Shown here: one piece after another, positions 27,031 through 35,815 of the stretch
Numbering within the stretch: the first letter of the stretch is position 1
Layout of the letters: each line of letters starts with the position of its first letter
NCBI RefSeq assembly: GCF_007970185.1
Contig: NZ_CP042431.1
Location: forward strand, 2,356,001-2,420,000
Direction: 5' to 3'
Length of the DNA: 64,000 bases
From: Pseudobacter ginsenosidimutans
GTDB lineage: Bacteria > Bacteroidota > Bacteroidia > Chitinophagales > Chitinophagaceae
Translations under genes and position numbers: made by a program
The notes under the pieces: model-generated
What the model saw: the letters and a program-made list of their open reading frames with translations, nothing else
Told to the model about the DNA's origin: nothing
The model's database searches: none

Positions 27031-27501
27031 ATGAGTGTTTTGTATGTAAGCAAAGAAACACTGGAGCAAATGAAACAAGAGCTGCACACTATGCGTACTA
27101 CGGACAGACCTGCAGCTGCCAGGGCCATCGCGGAAGCACGCGAAAAAGGCGACCTGAAAGAAAATGCCGAATACGATGCTGCCAAAGAGGCCCAGGGAAT
27201 CCTGGAAGCCAAGATCAAAAAATTGGAAAGCGATGTTGCCAGCGCCCGTGTGCTGGAAGCTGATAATGTGGATACCAGTAAAGTGTCTATCCTTACAAAA
27301 GTTACACTTACCAATCTCAATACCAAGAAACAGCATACCTATCATATCGTTTCTGAAAAGGAAGCCGATCTGAAGCAAGGTAAGATATCTGTTACTTCTC
27401 CTATCGGTAAAGGATTGCTGGGCAAAATTGTAGGCGATGTTGCCGAGGTGCAGGTGCCGGCAGGATTGGTCAAGTTTAAGATATTAGATATTACTGCTTA
27501 G
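27031..27501 (+). CDS. greA: Transcription elongation factor GreA
   Basis: A 156-residue protein with the two GreA parts: an N-terminal antiparallel coiled coil (about 1-75) with the acidic tip in GDLKENAEYD, and a C-terminal FKBP-like domain (SPIGKGLLGKIVGD). GreA enters the RNA polymerase secondary channel and stimulates cleavage of backtracked RNA. It is preceded by a strong Shine-Dalgarno sequence and a terminator-containing leader, and followed by its own terminator. Confidence 0.96.
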   Translation: MSVLYVSKETLEQMKQELHTMRTTDRPAAARAIAEAREKGDLKENAEYDAAKEAQGILEAKIKKLESDVASARVLEADNVDTSKVSILTKVTLTNLNTKKQHTYHIVSEKEADLKQGKISVTSPIGKGLLGKIVGDVAEVQVPAGLVKFKILDITA

Positions 27502-27506
27502 ATAAC

Positions 27507-27529
27507 AGCCCCGGTAACGGGGCTTTTTT
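27507..27529 (+). terminator. Intrinsic terminator of greA
   Basis: AGCCCCG and CGGGGCT form a seven-base stem with a GTAA tetraloop followed by TTTTTT. Confidence 0.9.
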
Positions 27530-27545
27530 ATTGGCGGTTCTTCCT

Positions 27546-27553
27546 TAGTTTTG
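27546..27553 (+). promoter_or_regulatory. -7 promoter box of the HIT-family gene
   Basis: TAGTTTTG matches TAnnTTTG and ends 4 bp before the start codon, implying a leaderless or nearly leaderless transcript. No good -33 box is visible. Confidence 0.4.
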
Positions 27554-27557
27554 TTAC

Positions 27558-27953
27558 ATGACAATATTTTCAAAGATCATAGCCGGGGAAATTCCCTCCT
27601 ACAAAATTGCCGAGAACGACAAGTTCTATGCATTCCTGGATATCTTCCCATTAACCGAAGGTCATGTTCTGGTAGTGCCGAAGATTGAAACGGATAAATT
27701 CTTTGAAGTGCCTGATACCTATCTGGCGGAGATCCTGGTATTTGCGAAACCCATCGCAAAAGCCATTGAGCTGAGCTTTCCCTGTAACCGGGTAGGCATG
27801 GCCGTGGTAGGGCTGGAAGTGCCGCATGCCCACCTGCACCTTGTGCCCATCAACAATATAGATGATCTGAACTTTACGAAAGGAAAGATCAAAGTGAGCC
27901 CTGAACAATTGAAGATGGCTCAGGATAAGATCCTGTCTAACCTGAATATGTAA
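27558..27953 (+). CDS. HIT-family nucleotide-binding hydrolase
   Basis: This 131-residue protein matches the histidine-triad fold: TIFSKIIAGEIPSYKI at the N-terminus, YAFLDIFPLTEGHVLVVPK, and the active-site triad HAHLHLVPIN near residue 92. HIT proteins of this branch hydrolyse AMP-lysine, AMP-amides or dinucleoside polyphosphates. The natural substrate is not known from sequence. Confidence 0.93.
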   Translation: MTIFSKIIAGEIPSYKIAENDKFYAFLDIFPLTEGHVLVVPKIETDKFFEVPDTYLAEILVFAKPIAKAIELSFPCNRVGMAVVGLEVPHAHLHLVPINNIDDLNFTKGKIKVSPEQLKMAQDKILSNLNM

Positions 27954-27961
27954 TCGAAAGT

Positions 27962-28534
27962 TTATCTGGCCGGACGGATGCGTGAAGGATTTTTTTTGAT
28001 GAAGTCTTCCCATCCTTTCAGTACTTTGCCCTGGTTGCCAAGCAAAGGTTTGTCCTGGAAATGATGACAGACCGCTACGGCCAATGCATCAGACATATCG
28101 TGCGTATGGATCCAGGCATCCTGGAGGTGGAGCATTTGTTGCAGCATTTTCCAGACCTGTTCTTTATCAGCGTTGCCATTGCCGGTGATCGATTGCTTGA
28201 TCTTTTTGGGAGAGTATTCGTGAACCTCCAGCCCGGCCTGCATTGCAGCTGCTATTGCCACACCCTGAGCCCTGCCCAGTTTCAACATACTCTGTACGTT
28301 CTTGCCAAAGAAGGGTGCTTCGATGGCGCAGTACTTTGGTTTGAATTCCAGTATCAGTGAACAAACGCGCTGGTGAATGAGTTGCAGTCTTTCGTAATGT
28401 TCTTTTTTGCTGCTCAGCCTCAGTACATCCATTTCAATCACTTTTACTGATGAAGGAGACGCGGAGATAACGCTGTAACCCATGAGCAGTGTACCGGGAT
28501 CGATACCAAGAATTATTTTAGAATTGTTTTGCAA
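27962..28534 (-). CDS. ruvC: Holliday junction resolvase RuvC
   Basis: A 190-residue endonuclease that cuts Holliday junctions together with RuvAB. The acidic catalytic residues are visible: ILGIDPGT (Asp), AIEAPFFGKN (Glu) and HDMSDALAVA (Asp pair). The start must be TTG at 28534 (MQNNSKIILGIDPG), because there is no ATG or GTG close by. ruvB of the same pathway is 19 kb away at 47325. Confidence 0.93.
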   Translation of the reverse strand: MQNNSKIILGIDPGTLLMGYSVISASPSSVKVIEMDVLRLSSKKEHYERLQLIHQRVCSLILEFKPKYCAIEAPFFGKNVQSMLKLGRAQGVAIAAAMQAGLEVHEYSPKKIKQSITGNGNADKEQVWKMLQQMLHLQDAWIHTHDMSDALAVAVCHHFQDKPLLGNQGKVLKGWEDFIKKNPSRIRPAR

Positions 28535-28570
28535 GGGAGTGCCGGGGATTCAATTAATATTGTAAATCTG

Positions 28571-29569
28571 TTGATACCACTGAACAAAAATATCAAATTA
28601 ATCCTCAACTATGTGATCGGGCCGCTGGTGTTTTGCCTGCTGGCCTGGAGCATCTACAGGCAGTTGAACAGGCAACCCAACTGGGAAGAGTCTTTCCACC
28701 AGATCAAACTGGCTTTTGAAGGGATACAGGTTTGGAAATTTGTACTGGTATGTATGCTGATGCTGATCAACTGGACCATCGAGGCGCGCAAGTGGCAGGT
28801 GGCCGTCACCAGGCTGCAGCCGATCAATCTGCTTCAGTGTCTCAAAGCCATCTTCACTGGTACCACCATGGCTTTCTTTACACCCAATCGTATTGGCGAG
28901 TACCTGGGGAGAATTCTTTATATCGAGGAAGGGAAACGCATCCAGGCCATCTCCGTCACCATCGTTTGCAGTATGGCGCAATTGCTGGTTACCCTGATGG
29001 CGGGCATTGCAGGATTGCTATACCTGCGCAATGTGATTTCGCATACTGCACCGTTAGATGATTCATTATTGTTCTGGACCAATACTGTTTTATGGATTAC
29101 GATCCTGGGCTGCATCGTTTTAACGTTGCTTTTCTTCAAACTGGCATGGTTGGTGAAACTAATGGAGATGATCCCGAAGCTGGGGAAACTGGTGCAGTAT
29201 ATCAGGGTTTTAGATTCTTTTAACGCAACTATCCTCTGGAGGATCTTGTCTTTGAGTATAACGCGCTATTTTGTTTTCATAGCCCAGTATTACCTGCTCT
29301 TTGATGTATTTGACGTGGATCTGAGTTTTGCGGAAACATTCGCGTCCATGTCTGTTGTGTTCCTGGTGCTGGCAATAGTGCCTTCCATAGCGATGATAAC
29401 CGAACTGGGGGTGAGATGGAAGGCAAGTATCGAGCTGGTACAATTTTTTAGTACCAATATGATAGGGGTGTTGGCAACTTCGTTGTCTATATGGGTTATC
29501 AATCTGGTAATACCAGCTTTGATAGGAAGTTTATTAATTTTAAGTATCCGCATATTCAGGAACAGATAG
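28571..29569 (+). CDS. Flippase-like membrane protein (LPG synthase TM-region family)
   Basis: The frame is open from 28529 to 29569 but has no ATG or GTG before residue 59, so the start is uncertain. Candidates are TTG 28529, TTG 28571 (chosen) and CTG 28580, where the family-like sequence NKNIKLILNYVIGPL begins. About eight transmembrane segments follow, with the family features ARKWQVAVTRL and FFTPNRIGEYLGR (Asn-Arg-Gly-Glu). Related proteins move or modify lipid-linked substrates in the inner membrane; the substrate here is unknown. Confidence 0.8.
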   Translation: MIPLNKNIKLILNYVIGPLVFCLLAWSIYRQLNRQPNWEESFHQIKLAFEGIQVWKFVLVCMLMLINWTIEARKWQVAVTRLQPINLLQCLKAIFTGTTMAFFTPNRIGEYLGRILYIEEGKRIQAISVTIVCSMAQLLVTLMAGIAGLLYLRNVISHTAPLDDSLLFWTNTVLWITILGCIVLTLLFFKLAWLVKLMEMIPKLGKLVQYIRVLDSFNATILWRILSLSITRYFVFIAQYYLLFDVFDVDLSFAETFASMSVVFLVLAIVPSIAMITELGVRWKASIELVQFFSTNMIGVLATSLSIWVINLVIPALIGSLLILSIRIFRNR

Positions 29570-29615
29570 GAGATATACGAAATATTATTTATATATTTAA
29601 TCAGACGAGCAATAC

Positions 29616-30410
29616 ATGAAACTCTATAGAACTGGTTTATTGGCAATACTGATCATGGCCAGCTTTCCCCTGGAGGCCGGCAATGGTTTCTGCAACCTGC
29701 GTAATTCTTCATTTGCGGCAGGCGAACAAATCACCTTCAAGGTTTTCTATACAGTAGTGGGCGCTTATTTCGGCGCCGGCGAAGCTACATTCAATACCAC
29801 GCTGGAGCGGCTTAACAATAAGCCGGTCTACCATATAGTAGGCGATGGCAAAACCTATAGTTTCTACGATAAGTTCTTCAAGGTTCGGGACAAGTATGAG
29901 ACCTATGTTGATACTGCCACACTGCAGCCTTATCGTTTTATCCGTAATATCGACGAAGGTGGTTACAAGAAATACGAGCATGTCACTTTCAATAAAACCA
30001 CCAATACAGCTGTTACCAACAATGGCGTTTTCAAAACACCGGAATGTGTACAGGATGTATTGAGTGCGATCTTCTATGCGCGGAATATCGACTTCAATTC
30101 GCTCAAGCCTAATGATAAGATCACTTTCAGTTTGTTCCTCGATAATGAAGTGTACGAAATGTATATCCGTTACCTCGGTAAGGAAACAGTGAAAACCAAG
30201 TACGGTAAATTCCGCGCTATCAAATTCAAACCGTTACTGATCAAGGGAACCATTTTTGAAGGAGGTGAAAAGATGACGGTATGGGTGAGCGATGATGCCA
30301 ATCGTATTCCTGTGCGCATTGAAAGCCCGATCTCTGTGGGTAGTGTGAAAGTGGATATGATCAGCTACAGGAATCTGAGACATAAGCTGAGCTCGCTGGT
30401 GAGTCTGTGA
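29616..30410 (+). CDS. DUF3108 exported protein
   Basis: A 264-residue protein with a signal peptide (LLAILIMASFPLEAGNG). It is beta-rich throughout and matches DUF3108: GEQITFKVFYTVVGAYFGAGEATF at the start, YHIVGDGKTYSFYDKFFKVRDKYETY in the middle, and VWVSDDANRIPVRIESPISVGSVK near the end. The family is common in Bacteroidota next to envelope genes; it may be a periplasmic or outer-membrane beta protein of unknown role. Confidence 0.82.
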   Translation: MKLYRTGLLAILIMASFPLEAGNGFCNLRNSSFAAGEQITFKVFYTVVGAYFGAGEATFNTTLERLNNKPVYHIVGDGKTYSFYDKFFKVRDKYETYVDTATLQPYRFIRNIDEGGYKKYEHVTFNKTTNTAVTNNGVFKTPECVQDVLSAIFYARNIDFNSLKPNDKITFSLFLDNEVYEMYIRYLGKETVKTKYGKFRAIKFKPLLIKGTIFEGGEKMTVWVSDDANRIPVRIESPISVGSVKVDMISYRNLRHKLSSLVSL

Positions 30411-30499
30411 AGGACAGAGGGGCCGCCCGGACGGAAGTCAGATGAAGCAGTGGCTAAGGCTGATTGATTTTTGTAATTTTGTGTTTCCAATTGATTATT

Positions 30500-30742
30500 A
30501 TGCCTGCAAAAAAGAAGACCAATAATTCACAAGCATTTTCTGCCACGGAGATGGAAACCCGGCTTCGCGCCACGTTGGAAGCCGTGCTGGAATTGCAGGC
30601 AAAAAGAAATATCCCCCTGGTCTTCAGGAATGAACTTTGTGTAAAAGACAACATGTTCATTCATAAATATCCGGATGGAAAAATGTTCCTTATAGAACAA
30701 GACCAGACGGATTCATCTGAAACTATTCTTCTTCAACTTTAA
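30500..30742 (+). CDS. Small protein coupled to zeta-type toxin (putative antitoxin)
   Basis: An 80-residue protein from ATG 30500 (MPAKKKTNNSQAFSATEMET). A basic N-terminus is followed by a helix (ETRLRATLEAVLELQAKRN) and a short beta region (IHKYPDGKMFLIEQD). Its stop overlaps the start of the toxin gene (TAATG), which indicates translational coupling. A promoter box TAATTTTG lies at 30474-30481. The antitoxin role is inferred only from position and size. Confidence 0.6.
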   Translation: MPAKKKTNNSQAFSATEMETRLRATLEAVLELQAKRNIPLVFRNELCVKDNMFIHKYPDGKMFLIEQDQTDSSETILLQL

Positions 30743-31372
30743 TGATAAAGAAAGAAGGACTCAATCTTTTTATTATTGCTGGTCCTAACGGGGCTGGGAA
30801 AAGTGTTTTTTCATCATCGATTGTTAAAATAGATGATGAAATCTTCGATGGCGATAAGTTTGTAAGTGAGTTAAAGGAAAAGTATCCTGAAATTGGGAGT
30901 GACCTGCTGCAAGATCGCGTTGACGAATATGAGTTCAGGCAGGCAAAGGAAAATGCAATAAATGGAAAGACCAGTTTTGCTTTTGAAACCAATTTCAGTT
31001 CCTCTGATCCTACAAAGTCATTACGGGAATTCAGAAATGCAGGGTATAAAGTTAATTTGATTTTTATGGGAATGAACTCTATTGCCGAATGTATTCAACG
31101 CGTAAGGATCCGGGTGAGATCAGGTGGTCACAGAGTGTTGGAAGAGTCTATTGTTTATAACCTATGAGCATGGGTATACAAATCTTTATAAATTCTACAA
31201 AGAATTTGACACTGTTTCGCTTTTAGATAATTCCATATCCACCAAAGACTATATAGAAATTCCCAGGATCATACTGTACAGGGAAAAAGAAATTATCAAA
31301 TTGTATGCAGATTGGGTAGCACCTGACCGGGTGAAAAAATTTGTTCAACTAATAAATGAAAAAGGTGCCTGA
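30742..31372 (+). pseudogene. Zeta-toxin-family kinase, frameshifted
   Basis: The first frame (30742-31167) encodes the P-loop GPNGAGKSVFSS, FDGDKFV with the catalytic Asp, FAFETNFSS, and RVRIRVRSGGHRVLEESIVYN, then stops. The second frame resumes at 31163 with YEHGYTNLYKFYKEFDTVSLLDNS and runs to 31372, as the family requires. Removing one C of the CC at 31161-31162 restores a 209-residue protein. Zeta toxins phosphorylate UDP-N-acetylglucosamine or similar targets. The shift removes the last ~70 residues, so the product may be inactive, unless this is a sequence error. Confidence 0.85.
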
Positions 31373-31385
31373 TCAGGCACCTTTT
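31360..31385. terminator. Bidirectional intrinsic terminator
   Basis: AAAAGGTGCCTGA and TCAGGCACCTTTT form a perfect 26-bp palindrome that includes the toxin's stop codon, between converging genes. Confidence 0.85.
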
Positions 31386-31389
31386 CAAA

Positions 31390-32229
31390 TTATATCTCAT
31401 CCAATCTGAATATTTCTTTCTGTCGTATGCCCTTCTCCGTCATACCCAATGTGCAGCACTCATTCAAGGGGTCATGTTCAAAGAACAGGATGAATTCTTT
31501 ATCCACCGCTTCCTGCAGGAAAAGTTTTTTCTCATTTAATGTAGTCAGCGGGAACATATCATACGCCATCACATAAGGCAGAGGAATATGCCCGATGCTC
31601 GGTAGCAGGTCGGCCATGAAAAGGATGGTCTTGCCTTTGTAGCTGATCTGGGGCAACATCATGGCGTCTGTATGTCCGTGTACATAACGAACAGTAATGC
31701 CTTCACCAAAAGGAACGCCATCAACTGGTTCGATGAATTTCAGTTGTCCGCTTTCCTGGATCGGCATGATATTATCTTTGAGGAAAGATGCTTTCTCGCG
31801 GTCGTTGGGTTGTGTGGCCCATTCCCAGTGACGAAGATTGCTCCAGTAGGTTGCATTTTTAAAAGCAGGTACTAATTTGTCGCCTTCGCGGATGATACTG
31901 CCGCCGCAGTGATCAAAATGCAGGTGCGATAAAAAAACATCTGTGATATCGTCTCTGTGAAAGCCGTGCTGCGCAAGGGATTTATCGAGGGTTTGATCTC
32001 CGTTCAAATGATAATGCCCGAAGAATTTGGCGTCCTGTTTGTCGCCGATGCCATTGTCTACCAGGATCAGTCTTTTTCCATCTTCGATCAGGAGGCAACG
32101 CATGGCCCAGTTGCAAAGATTGAGCTCATCTGCAGGGTTGAGTTTGTTCCAGATTGTTTTGGGAACAACGCCGAACATAGCGCCTCCGTCGAGTTTGAAA
32201 TTACCGGTATGGATCGTGTAGAGTTTCAT
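31390..32229 (-). CDS. Metallo-beta-lactamase-fold hydrolase
   Basis: A 279-residue MBL-fold enzyme. The zinc motif is SHLHFDHCGG (HxHxDH), further ligands are in VHGHTDAM and MADLLPS, and the last His is in FFEHDP. The N-terminus (MKLYTIHTGNFKLDGGAMFG) and general layout resemble lactonase- and methyl-parathion-hydrolase-like MBL proteins, but no substrate can be named. It is the last gene of the unit starting with ftsX, 13 bp after the MFS gene. Confidence 0.88.
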   Translation of the reverse strand: MKLYTIHTGNFKLDGGAMFGVVPKTIWNKLNPADELNLCNWAMRCLLIEDGKRLILVDNGIGDKQDAKFFGHYHLNGDQTLDKSLAQHGFHRDDITDVFLSHLHFDHCGGSIIREGDKLVPAFKNATYWSNLRHWEWATQPNDREKASFLKDNIMPIQESGQLKFIEPVDGVPFGEGITVRYVHGHTDAMMLPQISYKGKTILFMADLLPSIGHIPLPYVMAYDMFPLTTLNEKKLFLQEAVDKEFILFFEHDPLNECCTLGMTEKGIRQKEIFRLDEI

Positions 32230-32242
32230 GGCAATGATTAGA

Positions 32243-33574
32243 TTATTGAATGGCTTTATTTAATTGTTTCTGTTTCATGAGCGCGGAGATCAGCCAGATA
32301 AAGCCGATAAAGAAAAAGACGATCAAAGACAATACCGAATTCTTCATACCGCCGTGGTCTTTGGTGAGTTCTTCGATAAAACCGAAGGAGAACATACCCA
32401 CCACTATCGCGATCTTTTCTGTAAGGTCATAGTAGCTGAAGTAAGAAGCTGTGTCCTTTGTTTCGGGCATCAGTTTGGAATAGGTGCTTCTGCTGAGCGA
32501 CTGAATACCGCCCATCACCAGTCCTACACAAACCGCGAGGCCATAGAAAAGGAATTCAGGATCGCCGCCATTCTCTTTCACTTCAGCAGTGAAGAAGGCG
32601 CCGATACAGATCAGGATCCAGAAAGCCACAACGCCCATGAGCACCTGGATATTTCCAAGTCGTGCTGAAAGCCGTGCCATTCCCCAGGCTCCGAGGATGG
32701 CTACCAATTGAATGATCACGGCAGTGAGGATCAGTTTGGTTTGATCCAGCTGCAGCAGTTTTGCTCCGAAGAGCGTAGCGGCCAGCATCACGGTTTGGAC
32801 GCCCATGCTGTAGAAGAAGAAGCCGCGGAGGAAGCGTTTGAGCACAGGCAGTTTTGTTACCTGCGCATATACTTTCTTCATTTCATGAAAGCCTTCTGTG
32901 AGGAAGCTCTTTTCATGAACCTGGTTGCTCGGTATGGATTTTGGTAATCTTTTGAAAGTGATCTGTGCAAAAGCGAACCACCAGATACCCACAAGCAGGA
33001 AGGTATAACGGGATGCCTCACCTGCATCTGCCATCAGTATGATCAGTACAAAACCGATGAGCTGGCAGATCACACTACCTACATATCCGAAAGAGAAACC
33101 TCGTGCACTGATACGGTCCATATCTTTTGGCGCTGCGATCTCGGGCAGATAGGAATTGTAGAATACCAGGCTTCCCGCCCATCCGATAGCTGCTAGCATG
33201 AAGAAGAAAACTCCAAATCCTACAGATACATTCTTGATATCGAAAAAGAAAAGTGCTGAACAGCCTGCTGCGCCTAAATAACAAAAGAATCGCATGAACT
33301 GCTTTTTGTTACCTCTTGTATCAGCAATGGAGGTAAGGATGGGATACATCAATGCGATGATCAGGTAAGCTACTGAAATGGAATAATCGTACAGAGAGGT
33401 GTTCACGTATTCCCTGCCAAGGAAGGGAACGGAATTGGCGCCATATTTATCAGCCGTTACAGCCGCAAAATAGATCGGGAAAAAAGTGGTGGTAATAACC
33501 AGGTTATACACCGAATTGGCCCAATCATACATGGCCCAGCCATTAATGACTTTTTTTGATGCAGTTGTTTGCAT
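32243..33574 (-). CDS. MFS transporter, UMF1/Atg22-like
   Basis: This 443-residue protein has about twelve transmembrane segments. The N-terminal KVINGWAMYDWANSVYNLVITTTFFPIYF is the hallmark of the UMF1/Atg22-like branch of the major facilitator superfamily (WxxYDWANS). The substrate is unknown; relatives export amino acids. It lies 42 bp downstream of uppP and 13 bp upstream of the MBL gene. Confidence 0.9.
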   Translation of the reverse strand: MQTTASKKVINGWAMYDWANSVYNLVITTTFFPIYFAAVTADKYGANSVPFLGREYVNTSLYDYSISVAYLIIALMYPILTSIADTRGNKKQFMRFFCYLGAAGCSALFFFDIKNVSVGFGVFFFMLAAIGWAGSLVFYNSYLPEIAAPKDMDRISARGFSFGYVGSVICQLIGFVLIILMADAGEASRYTFLLVGIWWFAFAQITFKRLPKSIPSNQVHEKSFLTEGFHEMKKVYAQVTKLPVLKRFLRGFFFYSMGVQTVMLAATLFGAKLLQLDQTKLILTAVIIQLVAILGAWGMARLSARLGNIQVLMGVVAFWILICIGAFFTAEVKENGGDPEFLFYGLAVCVGLVMGGIQSLSRSTYSKLMPETKDTASYFSYYDLTEKIAIVVGMFSFGFIEELTKDHGGMKNSVLSLIVFFFIGFIWLISALMKQKQLNKAIQ

Positions 33575-33616
33575 GAGCAGAGGTTGAACGGTTACAGGGA
33601 AAAGGGTGGCCCCGTA

Positions 33617-34441
33617 CTAACTGTGGATCACACCTGTGTAGATCAGGATCAGCAACAGGATACCTGCAATAATGCGGTACCATCCAAACAGGCGGAAGCC
33701 ATAGCGTTGCAGGAAGCCGATGAAAAATTTGATAGCGAGCATCGCTACCACAAATGCCACAATATTGCCAACGATGAACGCCGTGATATTATCAGAGGAA
33801 GCAAGGATCAACTCATACCCCTTTTGCGAAACGCCGCCTGTTTCAACATCTTTCAGGAAAAGGGTATACCCGGTTGCTGCACACATAGTAGGCACTGCCA
33901 GGAAGAAAGAGAACTCAGCCGCCAGTCTGCGCGATAATTTTTGCTGCATACCTCCGATAATGGAAGAAGCGCTGCGGCTCATTCCCGGGATCATGGCCAG
34001 GCATTGCCAGAGGCCAATGATGAACGCTCTTTTGAAAGAGATCCTTTCTTCTGTATCGATATCATTCTTTGTGAACAAACGGTCGATGAAAAGCAGCACC
34101 ACACCTCCAAGCAACAAAGTGATCGCCACAGTGGTGGGACTTTCCAGCATAGCATCGATCTTATCGGAAAAAAGTTTTCCCAGCACCAGGGCGGGTATAA
34201 CGGCAATGATCAGTTTAGCGTAGAACTGCCAGCGTGTGAAATCGAAGAATTTCCTCCAGTACAATGCCACAACCGCCAGGATGGCGCCGAGTTGTATGGC
34301 CACTTCAAACAGTTTGGTGAACTCCTCTTTATGGATACCCATCAGGCTGCTGGCGATGATCATATGCCCGGTGGACGAAACAGGTAAATATTCAGTAATG
34401 CCTTCTACTATGGCAATGATGATTGCCTCGAGTAAACTCAT
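33617..34441 (-). CDS. uppP: Undecaprenyl-diphosphatase
   Basis: A 274-residue inner-membrane phosphatase (BacA type) that recycles undecaprenyl diphosphate for cell-wall synthesis. Conserved motifs are [18 protein letters not shown] near residues 13-30 with the catalytic Glu residues and Ser, and [14 protein letters not shown] near residue 155 with the catalytic Arg. About eight membrane segments are visible. It lies 15 bp after the DUF3098 gene. Confidence 0.95.
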   Translation of the reverse strand: MSLLEAIIIAIVEGITEYLPVSSTGHMIIASSLMGIHKEEFTKLFEVAIQLGAILAVVALYWRKFFDFTRWQFYAKLIIAVIPALVLGKLFSDKIDAMLESPTTVAITLLLGGVVLLFIDRLFTKNDIDTEERISFKRAFIIGLWQCLAMIPGMSRSASSIIGGMQQKLSRRLAAEFSFFLAVPTMCAATGYTLFLKDVETGGVSQKGYELILASSDNITAFIVGNIVAFVVAMLAIKFFIGFLQRYGFRLFGWYRIIAGILLLILIYTGVIHS

Positions 34442-34456
34442 TGTACGGATTTTACA

Positions 34457-34717
34457 TTATGCTTTCGGCTTGCGGAAGATCGCAAATACTTCAATGCCCA
34501 GGCCCAGCAGGATGAGGATAGGCGCAACAGTGATACGGGTTGTGCTATACACATCGGAATCGAGGAATACATTGGGGTCCTTGCTTTTGCCACCGGCCAT
34601 CAGGATGATGCCGAGTACCATCACTGCCAGTCCGATCAGGATCCACATATAATTTTCTTTTCCGAACAGGTTGCTGCTGGTTGCGGGAGTATTGCTTTTT
34701 GCTTTAATATCAGCCAT
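34457..34717 (-). CDS. DUF3098 membrane protein
   Basis: An 86-residue protein with two transmembrane helices (MWILIGLAVMVLGIILMAGG and ITVAPILILLGLGIEVFAIF) separated by a loop containing PNVFLDSDVYSTTR, which matches DUF3098. In Bacteroidota this gene is regularly found between ftsX and uppP, suggesting a cell-division or envelope role, but its function is not known. Confidence 0.88.
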   Translation of the reverse strand: MADIKAKSNTPATSSNLFGKENYMWILIGLAVMVLGIILMAGGKSKDPNVFLDSDVYSTTRITVAPILILLGLGIEVFAIFRKPKA

Positions 34718-34749
34718 TGTACAATGATTGAGTGTGCAATATAGGGGTT

Positions 34750-35625
34750 TTAATACAGTTCGTCCAGTTTCATCTTCAGGTATTTTACCACGCTGCGCCA
34801 GGTGCTGAACAGGCTGATGCTGATGCCCAGGATCAACAGGAATCCGAAGAGGAGGAACAGTTTGCCGTTATCGCGGAGGTCTTTGAGGTAAGGAAGGAAT
34901 GATTCGGAAAGGATCATCAGTCCATAGATCACAGCAATGGCGATCATCGCGGAAATAGTTCCATTCACAACGGCGCGTACATTCATGGGACGCGAGATGA
35001 ATCCCCTGGTAGCGCCCACCATCTGCATCGTTTTGATCAGGAAGCGGTTACTGTACATCGCGAGGCGAATGGTATTATCAATCAAAACAATACTAAGAAT
35101 GCAGAAGATGCCGGCCAAAATGGCAAAAACGATCAGTCCTACCCGAACGGTGGAACCCATCTTTTCCACGATGAATGCCGGGTATTTCACGCTTTCCACT
35201 ACCAGGGCCTGCTTTTCCAGGTCGGCCTTGATACTGGCGATCGTGTCTTTCTGAACGTATTCTGCTTTGAGATTGAGGTCGAATGAGGCTGGAAGCGGGT
35301 TTTCGTCAAGCAATGCAGAGAAATCCTGACCTTCATCGGTCATCCATTTCTTCTTGGCGGCTTCCTTATCGATGTACTCCACGCTCTTGGTATAGGGCTG
35401 TGCAGCCAGGTAAGTCTTTAATCCTTCAATATCGGTGGGCGTTACATTGTTCCGGAGATAGATCTGTACTTTCACTCCTTCCCGCAGTTCTTCTGTATAC
35501 CGTTTGGCATTCAGCAGAAGCCATCCGAAGATGCCAACTAAAAAAAGTACAATGGTTACCCCGAGGATCGCCATAAAATATGACGGCTTGGAACGCTTGG
35601 CCGAAGCCTTACCGATTTGAGCCAT
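34750..35625 (-). CDS. ftsX: Cell-division permease-like protein FtsX
   Basis: A 291-residue protein with a cytoplasmic N-terminus, a first membrane helix (AILGVTIVLFLVGIFGWLLL), a large periplasmic domain (about 45-160, with VQIYLRNNVTPTDIEGLKTYL) and three C-terminal helices. FtsX and the ATPase FtsE form an ABC-like complex that controls peptidoglycan hydrolases at the septum. No ftsE is nearby. It heads a same-strand run of five genes with gaps of 32, 15, 42 and 13 bp. Confidence 0.93.
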   Translation of the reverse strand: MAQIGKASAKRSKPSYFMAILGVTIVLFLVGIFGWLLLNAKRYTEELREGVKVQIYLRNNVTPTDIEGLKTYLAAQPYTKSVEYIDKEAAKKKWMTDEGQDFSALLDENPLPASFDLNLKAEYVQKDTIASIKADLEKQALVVESVKYPAFIVEKMGSTVRVGLIVFAILAGIFCILSIVLIDNTIRLAMYSNRFLIKTMQMVGATRGFISRPMNVRAVVNGTISAMIAIAVIYGLMILSESFLPYLKDLRDNGKLFLLFGFLLILGISISLFSTWRSVVKYLKMKLDELY

Positions 35626-35657
35626 GAAATAAAATTTTTGATGGGTTAGTAGTGGAG

Positions 35658-35705
35658 CAAAAATAGCAGATTTGGGCCGTTTAAACAGGATTATCCGTAT
35701 TTTTG
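35658..35705. promoter_or_regulatory. Divergent promoters of ftsX and leuS
   Basis: On the minus strand TATTTTTG (35665-35658) lies 32 bp before the ftsX start with a GTT at the -33 position. On the plus strand TATTTTTG (35698-35705) lies 110 bp before leuS with TTG at 35672-35674 (23-bp spacer). The two -7 boxes are identical. Confidence 0.5.
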
Positions 35706-35815
35706 ATGCCCCTCTAACGATTGAAAAGCCGGAAAAATTCTGAGGGTAAAGGCTTTTAACGTTTCCTCAACTTTTGTATAAAACATAAAAATTTCCGTTC
35801 TGTAACGGACAAGGC

